Assembly: GCF_014250515.1 (NCBI RefSeq)
Contig: NZ_CP060202.1
Location: forward strand, 3,917,501 to 3,981,500
Source: Hymenobacter sediminicola
Lineage (GTDB): Bacteria > Bacteroidota > Bacteroidia > Cytophagales > Hymenobacteraceae
Length of the DNA stretch: 64,000 nucleotides
Direction: 5' to 3'
Under the pieces are notes generated by a model that was not told where the DNA came from, did no database searches, and saw only the letters and a program-made list of their open reading frames with translations. The position numbers and the translations under genes were made by a program. Within the stretch, counting starts at the first letter, position 1. Each line of letters opens with the position of its first letter. Shown here piece by piece: positions 9,390 through 17,937 of this stretch.

Positions 9390-10790
9390 ATGAAACGCAT
9401 TGCTACTCTACTGCTGCTGGCGGGCTTGGCAGGGCCAGCCTGCGCCCAGCAGAATCCGGCGCTGGCCACCTATCCGGTAGGCACCACTACCCTCACGCTT
9501 TCCGCACTGAGCACCGGACTTGATACGCCATGGGAAATTCTGTGGGGCCCCGACGGTTTTCTGTGGATGACGGAGCGCGGCGGGCGCATCAGCCGCGTGA
9601 ATACTACGACCGGCCAGGTACTACCGCTGCTGACTGTGGCCGACGTAACTGAAACCGGCGAGAGTGGCTTGCTGGGCATGGCGCTCCACCCCGATTTCAG
9701 CCTTAGCCCTTATGTATACATCGTATACAACTACACGGAAACTGGTACTCTAAAGGAAAAGCTGGTGCGCTACACGTACTCGGCCACGGCGGGCACGCTC
9801 TCCAACCCGCTGGTACTACTCGGCAACCTGCCCGCTACCACCACGCACAGCGGTTCCCGCCTGCTCATCTTGCCCGACCAGACGTTGCTGATGACGACCG
9901 GCGACGCGCAGCTTCAGCCAGAAGCGCAGAACATTGCCTCACTCAATGGCAAGATCCTGCGGCTGAATCTGGACGGCACGGTACCGGCCAACAACCCGAC
10001 ACCCGGCAGCCCGGTGTATACGTTGGGGCACCGCAATCCGCAGGGCCTGGTCCGGGCAGCAATAGGCCGCCTCTATAGCTCGGAGCACGGACCCAACAAC
10101 GACGACGAAGTGAACCTGATTGAACCCGGCCGCAACTATGGCTGGCCTAACGTGGAAGGCTTCTGCAACCTGCCAGCCGAGCAAACCTTCTGCACCGCCA
10201 ACAACGTGCGTGAGCCTTTAGTGGCCTACACTCCTACCCTGGCAGTAGCTGGCATTGCGGCTTATAGCAATCCGGCTATTCCGCAATGGAATAACTCGCT
10301 GCTTATGGTCAGCCTGAAAGCCGGTACTCTCACAAATTTGCAGCTCAACACTGCCGGCGACCAGGTAACCAGCCAAGCCAATATCTGGACCGGCACTTAC
10401 GGCCGCATGCGCGCTATTTGTGTCTCACCACAGGGGCGCGTCTATATCGGTACCAGCAACCGAGACGGCCGGGGAGCACCAGCCACCACCGACGACCGTA
10501 TTCTGGTGCTTGAAAACCGTGCCTACACGCCCAATTCTGTACGCAGCCGCCAGTCTGATGCGTTGGCTCTGTGGCCTAACCCGGCGGCGGGCTCAGTTTC
10601 AGTTCGGTTGCCGGAACCTGCCAGCAGCTCGCTCACGATACATGATGCGCTGGGCCGTGTTGTTCAGACCGTAGCCATGGCCGGCCGCAAAGAAGCCACC
10701 CTTGATATCCGCCGATTGGCCCCAGGCCTCTACATGCTGCAGACACAGATGGGCAACAATGTGCTTGCCCGCCAACTGGTGGTGGAATAA
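9390..10790 (+). CDS. PQQ-dependent glucose/sorbosone dehydrogenase family protein with T9SS sorting domain
   Basis: A 466-residue secreted beta-propeller enzyme. Signal peptide 1-20 (MKRIATLLLLAGLAGPACAQ). Family motifs in order: GLDTPWEILWGPDGFLWMTE, GESGLLGMALHPDF, HSGSRLLILPD, GHRNPQGLV, and SSEHGPNNDDEVNLI followed by GRNYGWPNVEG. These match soluble quinoprotein aldose-sugar dehydrogenases (GSDH family), which oxidise sugars using PQQ and calcium. Residues from about 390 form a type A T9SS sorting domain (WPNPAAGSVSV ... LYMLQTQ), so the enzyme is likely exported to the cell surface. The open frame extends upstream to an ATG at 9333, but the ATG at 9390 begins the signal peptide. Electron acceptor and PQQ source are not visible here. 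Confidence 0.9.
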   Translation: MKRIATLLLLAGLAGPACAQQNPALATYPVGTTTLTLSALSTGLDTPWEILWGPDGFLWMTERGGRISRVNTTTGQVLPLLTVADVTETGESGLLGMALHPDFSLSPYVYIVYNYTETGTLKEKLVRYTYSATAGTLSNPLVLLGNLPATTTHSGSRLLILPDQTLLMTTGDAQLQPEAQNIASLNGKILRLNLDGTVPANNPTPGSPVYTLGHRNPQGLVRAAIGRLYSSEHGPNNDDEVNLIEPGRNYGWPNVEGFCNLPAEQTFCTANNVREPLVAYTPTLAVAGIAAYSNPAIPQWNNSLLMVSLKAGTLTNLQLNTAGDQVTSQANIWTGTYGRMRAICVSPQGRVYIGTSNRDGRGAPATTDDRILVLENRAYTPNSVRSRQSDALALWPNPAAGSVSVRLPEPASSSLTIHDALGRVVQTVAMAGRKEATLDIRRLAPGLYMLQTQMGNNVLARQLVVE

Positions 10791-10815
10791 GCTCTCCACG
10801 CCACTCTACCACACA

Positions 10816-10848
10816 AAAAAAGAGCGACGCTGGGCGTCGCTCTTTTTT
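10816..10848. terminator. Bidirectional terminator between convergent genes
   Basis: A15-bp stem AAAAAAGAGCGACGC (10816-10830) and its complement (10834-10848) with a 3-nt loop. The A and T runs flank the stem symmetrically, so it can end both the dehydrogenase gene (plus) and the T9SS gene (minus). Confidence 0.93.
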
Positions 10849-10870
10849 ATTCAGGACCTGTAAAGCCGAA

Positions 10871-13390
10871 CTAGTCGAGCACCACCTTACGAGTGATGGT
10901 ATTTTCGCCGACTTGCAGTCGCAGGGTGTAGAAGCCCTTAGCCAAACCCTGTACGGGCAGCGCTTGGTCTACAGAGCCACCACGTACTGGTACTTGCTGG
11001 ATCATCACGCGCTGGCCCAATGCATTCAGCATTTCTGCTTTTACCGAGCTAGTCGTGTTGATTCCGCGCAGGCTCAACGTCAGAGTACCGTCGTGGCTGG
11101 GGTTCGGGTACACACTAACCTCACCTTGCGGCAACTGCCCTATACCTGTAGAAAGGATAGTGGCAACTGCAATAGTGAACGGTCCTTGTGCATCGCTCGA
11201 GCCGAAGCCTGATACCGAGATGTAGTAGGTAGTACCGGCTGTCAGAGCAGGCAGAGTCAGTTGGCCGGCCGCAGTGTTGGGGCCAGCGCTGCCTTGGCAA
11301 GCAATCTGGGTGAACGGGCCGTTGCAGCTGGCCGCTGAGAATAGCCGTACTTGCCCAGCCGGGTTACCAGTCACCTGCACCGACAAGGTATTGGAAGAAG
11401 CAGGGGCAACAAACCGGAACCATACGTCCTTCGGATTGGCGGCCGTAGAGCAGCCAGGGTTGGCGTAGCCGTTGGCAACAGTAGCAGTAGCACCGAGGTT
11501 AGAAGACGCTAGCGGTGCGCTGCCAGTAGTCAGCGTAGTAGCGTTGCAGGGCTCATCGTTGACAGTAGGCGGAATCAGGGTCGTGAAGCTGGCCGTCACC
11601 GGCACCGACGTCTGGCCCACAGCGCAGCTGCTCACCACACTCACCGTGTACTGCGTCAAGCCCTGCAAGCCCGTCAGCTGCACCGGAGAACCTGTGCCCG
11701 TCACCGTCACGGCCGGACCCGTGCTGGGCGTGGCCACGACCGTGTAGCTGCTCACGCCCGTGATGGGCGCGAAGCTGACCGTGGCGCTGGTGCCGGTGAT
11801 GTTGCTCACGGCCAGGTTGCTCACCCGCGCGCACGAGGCAATCGACACGTTGTCCAGACCAATATCGGTCGAGCCATAGTCGGCGCGGGCCCGGAAGCGG
11901 ATAACAGTACTAGCCGAAGTCGTGTTCAGCGCCAGTGTTTTAGGCTGCCAGGCCGTAGCCAAGCCAAAGCGCAACAGTTGCGGGCCAAAGGTCAGGCCGC
12001 CATCGGTGGAAATCTGCACCGTCAGCGAGTCGGTGCCGCTGGTGTTGATGTAGTCGAAGCTCAGCTCGCGGTTGCCCGCGCCCGTCATGTTCACATACAA
12101 ATCCATCGTCCCGATCAAGCCGGCGCTGGAATAGCCGCTGTGAAAACGGGCCGAGTGAGCACTGCCCTGTGCGCCGGTTGGCGAGTACAGATAGCTGCCA
12201 ACCAAGTCCCAGGCGGCAGCAGCACCATCATCTTCGCGGCGCCAGGAGTTGTTGCCGGTCAGGGGCGTGTTGCGCCAGTTGTTGCTGGGCACGTCGCGCG
12301 TGTTGCACCGGCTGAGCCAAGTACTTTCAAACGTCTCGTTGAACGGCACGGCCGCATACAGCGGCGTCACGCAGTCTGTCCGGAACGAGCCAGCGTTGGA
12401 GCGGGCTGAAGTGCTGCCCGAGCAGATCTGCGTCACGTAGAACTGATATTCGGTGCTGGCAGTAAGGCCCGGAATGGTTACCGAGTTAGTCGCGCTGGTA
12501 ATAGTCTGCCCGCCAGTACCCGGTGTGAAGCCTGTAGGACCGTAGTTGATGGAGAACGTGCCACTACCACCCGTCACGGTCCAGCTTACAACAGCGGAGT
12601 TAGCCGTAGTAGAAGTTACCGTCAGGTTGCGTGGCGTTGGGCAGCCGGTAGCCGGAGGCGGCGTAAAGGCATACACTTGGCCAGAAGCAGGAACCGTGGC
12701 AATCGACGTGGTTTCCACCGTAGAGCTGGCCGTAGGCGAGGCGCTGGTATTGTTCAGCGAGAGGAAGTCAACAGGTGTTGAGGTTCCCGATATGCCGATG
12801 GAGGCCGAGGCCGAGTTAGGCGTGCCATTTTCGGGGCGGTACACAAACTCCACGCGGTTGGTGGTTTCGTAGAGCTTCACCTGAAACGAGACGACTGGCG
12901 CAGTAGCACTGTAGTTCCATTCCCAGCTCAGCCACTCGAAGGTGAACACGCGGTTCGGGGCCGTGCCTGTGGTCTGGTACTTGGCGGCGCTACCGGTTCC
13001 TTCACCGGCCAAGTCGTCCCAGAGGGGCGCTACCAGCGGGCGAATAGCGGCAGCAGCGGCGTCCAGGTCGTTGGTCAGGCTGCTGGAGGCGGCACTGTTG
13101 AACGAGAGAAAGCCGTTGGAGCTGGCGTACACGTTGGTGTAGGGCACACCATCGAAGGCAAACGAAAAGCCGATGGGAATAGCGCCCGATATGGCATCGT
13201 CATCCTGCACCGCTGCTACTACCGTAGCCGTAGTTGGCAGCGGAGTGAACGTACCCTGGGAAGCGGCAAACTGGTAGGTATCTACCTGGGCCTGTGCTGT
13301 ACTCATTGCCAGCCCTAAACCAGCTACGGTAGCCAAAGCTCTACCCCAGTAGGTGCGAGCCCGAACTTTAGTCTGTAAAAGTTTCTGCAT
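10871..13390 (-). CDS. Modular T9SS-secreted fibronectin III protein
   Basis: An 839-residue secreted protein. Signal peptide 1-34 ending in TAQAQ. N-terminal beta domain (35-245) with SSNGFLSF and LVAPLWDDL, resembling the nidogen-like or bacterial surface-protein beta sandwich. Then fibronectin III (250-335), one jelly-roll/MAM-like module (340-525), fibronectin III (525-612), a domain starting NDEPCNATTL (615-750) and a type A T9SS sorting domain ending in TRKVVLD (760-839). The central part is nearly identical to the gene at 3710-8617, so both probably recognise similar ligands through different N-termini. Likely a surface adhesin; function is inferred from architecture only. Confidence 0.9.
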   Translation of the reverse strand: MQKLLQTKVRARTYWGRALATVAGLGLAMSTAQAQVDTYQFAASQGTFTPLPTTATVVAAVQDDDAISGAIPIGFSFAFDGVPYTNVYASSNGFLSFNSAASSSLTNDLDAAAAAIRPLVAPLWDDLAGEGTGSAAKYQTTGTAPNRVFTFEWLSWEWNYSATAPVVSFQVKLYETTNRVEFVYRPENGTPNSASASIGISGTSTPVDFLSLNNTSASPTASSTVETTSIATVPASGQVYAFTPPPATGCPTPRNLTVTSTTANSAVVSWTVTGGSGTFSINYGPTGFTPGTGGQTITSATNSVTIPGLTASTEYQFYVTQICSGSTSARSNAGSFRTDCVTPLYAAVPFNETFESTWLSRCNTRDVPSNNWRNTPLTGNNSWRREDDGAAAAWDLVGSYLYSPTGAQGSAHSARFHSGYSSAGLIGTMDLYVNMTGAGNRELSFDYINTSGTDSLTVQISTDGGLTFGPQLLRFGLATAWQPKTLALNTTSASTVIRFRARADYGSTDIGLDNVSIASCARVSNLAVSNITGTSATVSFAPITGVSSYTVVATPSTGPAVTVTGTGSPVQLTGLQGLTQYTVSVVSSCAVGQTSVPVTASFTTLIPPTVNDEPCNATTLTTGSAPLASSNLGATATVANGYANPGCSTAANPKDVWFRFVAPASSNTLSVQVTGNPAGQVRLFSAASCNGPFTQIACQGSAGPNTAAGQLTLPALTAGTTYYISVSGFGSSDAQGPFTIAVATILSTGIGQLPQGEVSVYPNPSHDGTLTLSLRGINTTSSVKAEMLNALGQRVMIQQVPVRGGSVDQALPVQGLAKGFYTLRLQVGENTITRKVVLD
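11532..12386 (-). repeat. 855-bp direct repeat, copy B
   Basis: Partner of 4386-5240 in the same orientation, offset 7146 bp. In-frame and within the coding sequence of the 839-residue T9SS protein. The least conserved patches are around 11880-11990 and 12120-12225. Confidence 0.85.
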
Positions 13391-13844
13391 GCTTGCTAAG
13401 TGTTTGAATGGTTGGGTGAAAAAAGAAATGTATCTGGGCGGTATGAAGCTGTAATAAATAGAAAAAACCGCCTATTACATAACCTAACTCCTATTTATTC
13501 ATCAAAACTTCTCTCTTCTCAGCCACAAGAGCCAACCACTCTATAGCCGAAACCCGATGTTTCTTTAGAACTCCTGTGAGAAAAGCAGTAGGTCACTGAC
13601 ATTACTTGTTAATGCCAGCTACTCATCTACTGTCGAGTTTAGTTTTTAGAGTATTACTTCTGCAATAAATCCCATAATTATGTTATAAATCTCCTAGTTT
13701 GAATCATATTCAAGGCATGATTCTTGTGCCTTATTTTTCTAAATGACTGTAGAGTGTATGGTCATTGGAGGAAAATGTGTTTATCTTACCGCTGCGTTTT
13801 TCCTCCACCCTGTTTTGTTTCTTTTCCTCACTAACAATTCACCC
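13391..13844. other. Intergenic region, AT-rich
   Basis: About 450 bp between divergent genes, clearly richer in A and T than its surroundings. It must hold the promoters of both T9SS genes, but I see no exact TAnnTTTG element at a proper distance. The open frame upstream of 13845 lacks a plausible start. Confidence 0.6.
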
Positions 13845-16199
13845 ATGCAAAAACTGTTACGTGCCACCTACCTGCTGGTCACGGCGTTGTGTTTGACTCT
13901 TGTCGGGATGCAATCCGTCGAAGCTTCCCACTTTCAGGGTGGGCAGTTGACCTACGAATCCTTAGGCAACAACCGCTACCGCCTTATCCTGCGCGTATTC
14001 CGGGATTGCAGCGGCTCTGACCTTTATACCACTGCCCGGTTTGTTTGCCGGCCAACCGGCTGTACTACCACAGGCCCGCTGGTGCAGACTTATACAGTAC
14101 CTCTGAAGGGAGGCTCTACCATCGGTTCTCCGTACTGCGCTACCGCTCCCGGCGGCACCAGCCCCTGCGACGCCGGCCTGCCCACCAACTACGAAACCGG
14201 CCGCTACGACACCGTTGTGACGCTGAACCCCGCCGCCGAATGGCGCATCAGCGTAGAAGACAACGCCCGCCCGGAACTGGCCAACATCAACGGCAATACC
14301 AACATCTACTACGAGGCTACGCTGAACAACCTGGCGAACGGCCAGACCATTCAGAACAACTCGCCCCAATTTGACCTGCTGAACGTTCCGGTACCGTTCG
14401 TGTGCTGGAAGCAGCAGACTACCCTCAACTTTACGGCTACGGATATTGATGGTGATGAATTGGTGTACTCGCTGGACCGCCCACTGGTGAGCTGCAACAA
14501 CCCCAACACGTATAATTCAATAGGTGCCGGAACTGGTGGTGTAATTGTGTTGCCCCCCGAAAACGGCCAGCCGTGCGTAGCTATTCTGCCTACTGCTCTG
14601 GGCTCCTACAGCCCCACGTTCCCTATTGCTTCTTTCTCAGTAACTGGTAACTGCCCAGCAAAAACGGCTGTTCCCGATTTCCGCTTTAACGCCAGCAACG
14701 GCAGCTTTACGTTCACCCCCTACCTCTACACTCCAGGCACTACTACAGCGCAGCAGGCGCAAAACAAGTATGTAGTAGTAGGTAAAGTGTCGGAATACCG
14801 GGTTATCAACGGTGTGCGTACGCTCATCGGTTCGGTACGTCGCGACATTCTGGTGGTAGTTATCGACTGCTCGAATGCTATTCCAGGCGCTCCTGTTGCT
14901 ACCGGCAACAACACCAACTCCGGTGTTTCCATCGTTAACTCCGTCGACTCGACTTTCATTGAAGCTTCGACCTGCAACTACACTCGTGTTCTGGTTCGTT
15001 TCACCGACCCGAATCCTGCTGACTTGCTGACGGTAACGTTCCCTCCCCTCGACCCAGGCACTCCGCTGCCAGGCCAGCCTCAGCTGCCTACTTATCTGCC
15101 ACAGGACGTAGGGACTTTCCGGGTAATTGGCCAGGGCACGCGCAATCCGATTGGTATATTCGATATCCAGCCCGACGTACTGTTCACAAACCAGACGTTC
15201 CGCATTCCGGTACAGATCCGCGACAACGGTTGCCCAATCATCGGTCAGCAGACCCGTATCATCGTGCTGTCGGTGAAGCAGCGCAACCCAGCCAAAGTAG
15301 TAGCAGCAACGGCCCAGCCTTTCGTGTGCGCCGGTACTCCCGTAAACCTGACGGCCACTCCTACCCGTCCTGACTCCGTATTGGTCAACATTGGTACGCC
15401 AAGCGCCTCCGGTAAGTTAGCCACCTACACCTACCAGTGGAGCGCGGCCAATGGTCTGGCTACTGCCGACCAGAACAAGCAAAACGTTACGGTACGCCCG
15501 ACTCAGACCACGCGCTACTACGTGCGGATTAATGCCACGGACTTCCGTCAGTTCCCGGTAGCTACCTGCGTAGATACCACCTCTATTCTGGTGCGCGTTG
15601 CGCCTCCAGTAACTGCTAACTTCACTGCTACTGGCCGCCCCGGATTCAATTTGGATGGTATCACCAGCAAAGAGAGTGTGCCGCCGCGTATCTTCTCCTT
15701 CGTGAATACCTCGAAAGGCAACAACCCTTCGCCGGCCGATACGGCTTCCGTTACTTCCCGCTGGACGTACCAGCGCACCGCTGACGCTAACGGCAACCCC
15801 GTAACGGAAACGGCACAAGTATTCTCGAACCGCTTTACTCCCCGCGACCTGACCCTACGTGAAGGTGGTACATATGTATTCACGCTGCGCCTTTCGAACC
15901 GCGCTGGTACTACCGAGTGTACGCCAAGCCTGAAAACGCAGGAGGTTAAAGTTCCGAGCCTGGTTATCCCGAACGTCTTCACGCCCAACAAAGACGGCAA
16001 AAACGACGTGTTCGTGCTGACAACTGAAGAAGTAGGCAGCAAGGTGCAGATCTTCAACCGTTGGGGCCGCCTGATTAAGGAGTATGCCAACTACCAGAAC
16101 AACTGGGATGGTGGTGAGCAGCCTGCAGGCGTTTACTACTACCTGTTGACCGACAAGAGCGGTAAAACCACGAAAGGCTGGGTAGAGCTGGCTCGCTAG
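13845..16199 (+). CDS. T9SS type B (gliding motility C-terminal) secreted protein
   Basis: A 784-residue protein. The N-terminus MQKLLRATYLLVTALCL... to VEASHF is a signal peptide. The body holds beta-rich segments, including HFQGGQLTYESLGNNRYRLI typical of the N-terminal part of such Cytophagales surface proteins, and an Ig-like region near AAGLATADQNKQ-type sequence. The C-terminus (about 705-784) runs from VIPNVFTPNKDGKNDVF through IFNRWGRLI to GVYYYLLTDKSGKTTKGWVE, the gliding-motility-associated CHU_C sorting domain. The protein should be exported by T9SS and often attaches to the surface; several such proteins serve gliding or adhesion. The open frame begins 102 bases upstream, but the ATG at 13845 starts the signal peptide. 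Confidence 0.9.
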   Translation: MQKLLRATYLLVTALCLTLVGMQSVEASHFQGGQLTYESLGNNRYRLILRVFRDCSGSDLYTTARFVCRPTGCTTTGPLVQTYTVPLKGGSTIGSPYCATAPGGTSPCDAGLPTNYETGRYDTVVTLNPAAEWRISVEDNARPELANINGNTNIYYEATLNNLANGQTIQNNSPQFDLLNVPVPFVCWKQQTTLNFTATDIDGDELVYSLDRPLVSCNNPNTYNSIGAGTGGVIVLPPENGQPCVAILPTALGSYSPTFPIASFSVTGNCPAKTAVPDFRFNASNGSFTFTPYLYTPGTTTAQQAQNKYVVVGKVSEYRVINGVRTLIGSVRRDILVVVIDCSNAIPGAPVATGNNTNSGVSIVNSVDSTFIEASTCNYTRVLVRFTDPNPADLLTVTFPPLDPGTPLPGQPQLPTYLPQDVGTFRVIGQGTRNPIGIFDIQPDVLFTNQTFRIPVQIRDNGCPIIGQQTRIIVLSVKQRNPAKVVAATAQPFVCAGTPVNLTATPTRPDSVLVNIGTPSASGKLATYTYQWSAANGLATADQNKQNVTVRPTQTTRYYVRINATDFRQFPVATCVDTTSILVRVAPPVTANFTATGRPGFNLDGITSKESVPPRIFSFVNTSKGNNPSPADTASVTSRWTYQRTADANGNPVTETAQVFSNRFTPRDLTLREGGTYVFTLRLSNRAGTTECTPSLKTQEVKVPSLVIPNVFTPNKDGKNDVFVLTTEEVGSKVQIFNRWGRLIKEYANYQNNWDGGEQPAGVYYYLLTDKSGKTTKGWVELAR

Positions 16200-16224
16200 T
16201 TCAACTCTCTGCTTTCTTACAAAG

Positions 16225-16250
16225 GCCCCGCGAATCTCGCGGGGCTTTTT
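16225..16250 (+). terminator. Rho-independent terminator
   Basis: GCCCCGCGA (16225-16233) pairs with TCGCGGGGC (16237-16245) around a 3-nt loop, followed by TTTTTT. It lies 26 bp after the stop of the type B T9SS gene. Confidence 0.95.
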
Positions 16251-16414
16251 TGTGTGTCGTGTGCTACCCTCCAACCTATTATGACTTTAAGATACCAGAC
16301 AGCCAGTAGCTCTTTTGCAGCAGTAAGGCAGCGGTAGGAAGCCCCAATTCATATTTTACACGTATCGGCAAACCTTTTCTCACCAGTCATAGTATTTATG
16401 TTGCCTTAAAAATA

Positions 16415-16434
16415 TTTTTAGACAAGTCTAAAAA
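16415..16434 (+). promoter_or_regulatory. DtxR/MntR-like operator of the Nramp gene
   Basis: A perfect palindrome TTTTTAGAC-AA-GTCTAAAAA with 9-bp arms. It lies directly upstream of the -7 element of the Nramp transporter, where a bound repressor would block RNA polymerase. The form matches the general TTTAGRC...GYCTAAA operators of DtxR/MntR-family metal repressors. A very similar site precedes the TonB receptor (17887-17906). Repressor identity is inference. Confidence 0.75.
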
Positions 16435-16435
16435 C

Positions 16436-16443
16436 TATATTTG
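16436..16443 (+). promoter_or_regulatory. Promoter -7 element of the Nramp gene
   Basis: TATATTTG is an exact TAnnTTTG, 24 bp before the ATG at 16468. It abuts the palindrome at 16415-16434. No good TTG at -33. Confidence 0.75.
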
Positions 16444-16467
16444 CTTGTCTGTTTCGCTACACACCTC

Positions 16468-17835
16468 ATGACCCCAGCACTACAACCGCCTCCGACCCGG
16501 CCAGTACCACCTGCCGACGCGGGCTGGCGGCGCGCCCGCACTTCGGTTTCTCTGAGTGAAGTGCATGCTAGCATCAAAGTTCCGGCTACTGATGCCTCCT
16601 TCTGGCGCAAGATGAGGGCCTTTTGGGGACCTGGCTTGATGGTGGCTGTAGGCTATATGGACCCTGGCAACTGGGCTACTGATATTGCCGGTGGGTCGCA
16701 GTTTGGCTATACGCTGCTGTCGGTTATTCTGGTATCCAATCTGTTTGCCATGCTGTTGCAGCATCTGGCAGCCAAACTGGGTATCGTGACTGGGCGCGAC
16801 CTGGCACAGGCCTGCCGGGACCATTTTCCCAAGCCGGTTTCCATGGTGCTGTGGTTTCTGTGCGAAATAGCCATTGCCGCCTGCGACCTTGCTGAAGTCA
16901 TCGGTTCGGCCATTGCCCTGAATCTGCTCTTTGGTCTTCCGCTACCATGGGGCGTAGTGCTTACCATTCTGGACGTGCTGGTCGTGTTGCTGTTTCAGAG
17001 TCGTGGATTTCGTGTGATTGAAAGCATTATTGCTGGTCTGACAGTCGTAATTTTTGGATGCTTCCTATACGAAATCATTGTATCGGACCCTGATTACTTC
17101 GGAATTCTGGGTGGCTTAGTACCACAGCCGCAAGTCGTGACCAACCCCAAGATGCTCTACATTGCCATCGGAATTCTGGGCGCTACGGTCATGCCCCATA
17201 ACCTCTATCTGCATTCGAGCATCGTGCAGACACGTGCCATTGAGCAGACGGAGCCCGGCAAACGCATGGCCATCAAGTTTGCAACCATCGACTCGACCGT
17301 TGCGCTTTTCCTCGCTTTTTTCGTGAATGCGGCTATCCTCATTACAGCTGCAGCGGCATTCCACCGCAATGGCCTACACGATGTAGCCGATATCAGCGAC
17401 GCACACAAACTGCTGGCCCCAGTGCTGGGTGCCGGCGCAGCCAGCGCTGTGTTTGCGGTGGCGCTACTAGCATCCGGCCAGAACTCCACACTGACAGGTA
17501 CACTGGCTGGGCAGATTGTGATGGAAGGCTTTCTGGATCTGAAGCTGCGTCCTTGGTTGCGACGCCTTATTACCCGGGCTATTGCGGTGGTGCCAGCGCT
17601 TATCGTGACGCTGATTTACGGCGAGAAAGGCACTGGGGAACTACTGGTGCTCAGCCAGGTCATCCTATCCTTTCAGTTGAGCTTTGCGGTGGTGCCGCTG
17701 GTGCTTTTTACCAGCAGTAAAGCCAAAATGGGCGTATTCGTGAACCGACCATGGGTGCAGGTGCTAGCTTGGATAGTGTCCGGCATTATCATCGTGCTGA
17801 ATGTGTACTTGCTGTACGAGACATTTTTCGGATAA
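16468..17835 (+). CDS. mntH: Nramp family divalent metal ion transporter
   Basis: A 455-residue inner-membrane protein with about 11 hydrophobic segments. The two Nramp metal-binding signatures are present: D65-P-G-N68 in transmembrane helix 1 and MPHNLYLHS from residue 242 in helix 6. These coordinate Mn2+ or Fe2+, carried in with protons. The N-terminal 45 residues are a polar extension. The open frame reaches a TTG at 16441 that overlaps the promoter, so the ATG at 16468 is chosen. The palindrome upstream suggests repression by a metal-dependent regulator when Mn or Fe is plentiful. The TonB-dependent receptor downstream probably brings the same metal across the outer membrane. Mn is favoured over Fe only by family precedent. 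Confidence 0.93.
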   Translation: MTPALQPPPTRPVPPADAGWRRARTSVSLSEVHASIKVPATDASFWRKMRAFWGPGLMVAVGYMDPGNWATDIAGGSQFGYTLLSVILVSNLFAMLLQHLAAKLGIVTGRDLAQACRDHFPKPVSMVLWFLCEIAIAACDLAEVIGSAIALNLLFGLPLPWGVVLTILDVLVVLLFQSRGFRVIESIIAGLTVVIFGCFLYEIIVSDPDYFGILGGLVPQPQVVTNPKMLYIAIGILGATVMPHNLYLHSSIVQTRAIEQTEPGKRMAIKFATIDSTVALFLAFFVNAAILITAAAAFHRNGLHDVADISDAHKLLAPVLGAGAASAVFAVALLASGQNSTLTGTLAGQIVMEGFLDLKLRPWLRRLITRAIAVVPALIVTLIYGEKGTGELLVLSQVILSFQLSFAVVPLVLFTSSKAKMGVFVNRPWVQVLAWIVSGIIIVLNVYLLYETFFG

Positions 17836-17845
17836 TCTCCCCAGA

Positions 17846-17877
17846 AACGCAGTGGCTTTTTAGTGCTGCGTTTTTTT
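17846..17877 (+). terminator. Terminator after the Nramp gene
   Basis: AACGCAG and CTGCGTT pair across a 13-nt loop, followed by a run of seven T. It separates the Nramp gene from the TonB receptor, which therefore has its own promoter and operator. Confidence 0.75.
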
Positions 17878-17886
17878 GGAATAACG

Positions 17887-17906
17887 TTTTTAGGCCGTTC
17901 TAAAAA
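17887..17906 (+). promoter_or_regulatory. DtxR/MntR-like operator of the TonB receptor
   Basis: TTTTTAGGC-CG-TTCTAAAAA, almost the same palindrome as 16415-16434 with the same 9-2-9 spacing; two positions of the right arm break symmetry. It lies 31 bp before the ATG at 17938. A shared regulator of transporter and receptor is inferred. Confidence 0.7.
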
Positions 17907-17937
17907 ATAATTACAGCATAGCCTAAATAACTTCCTT

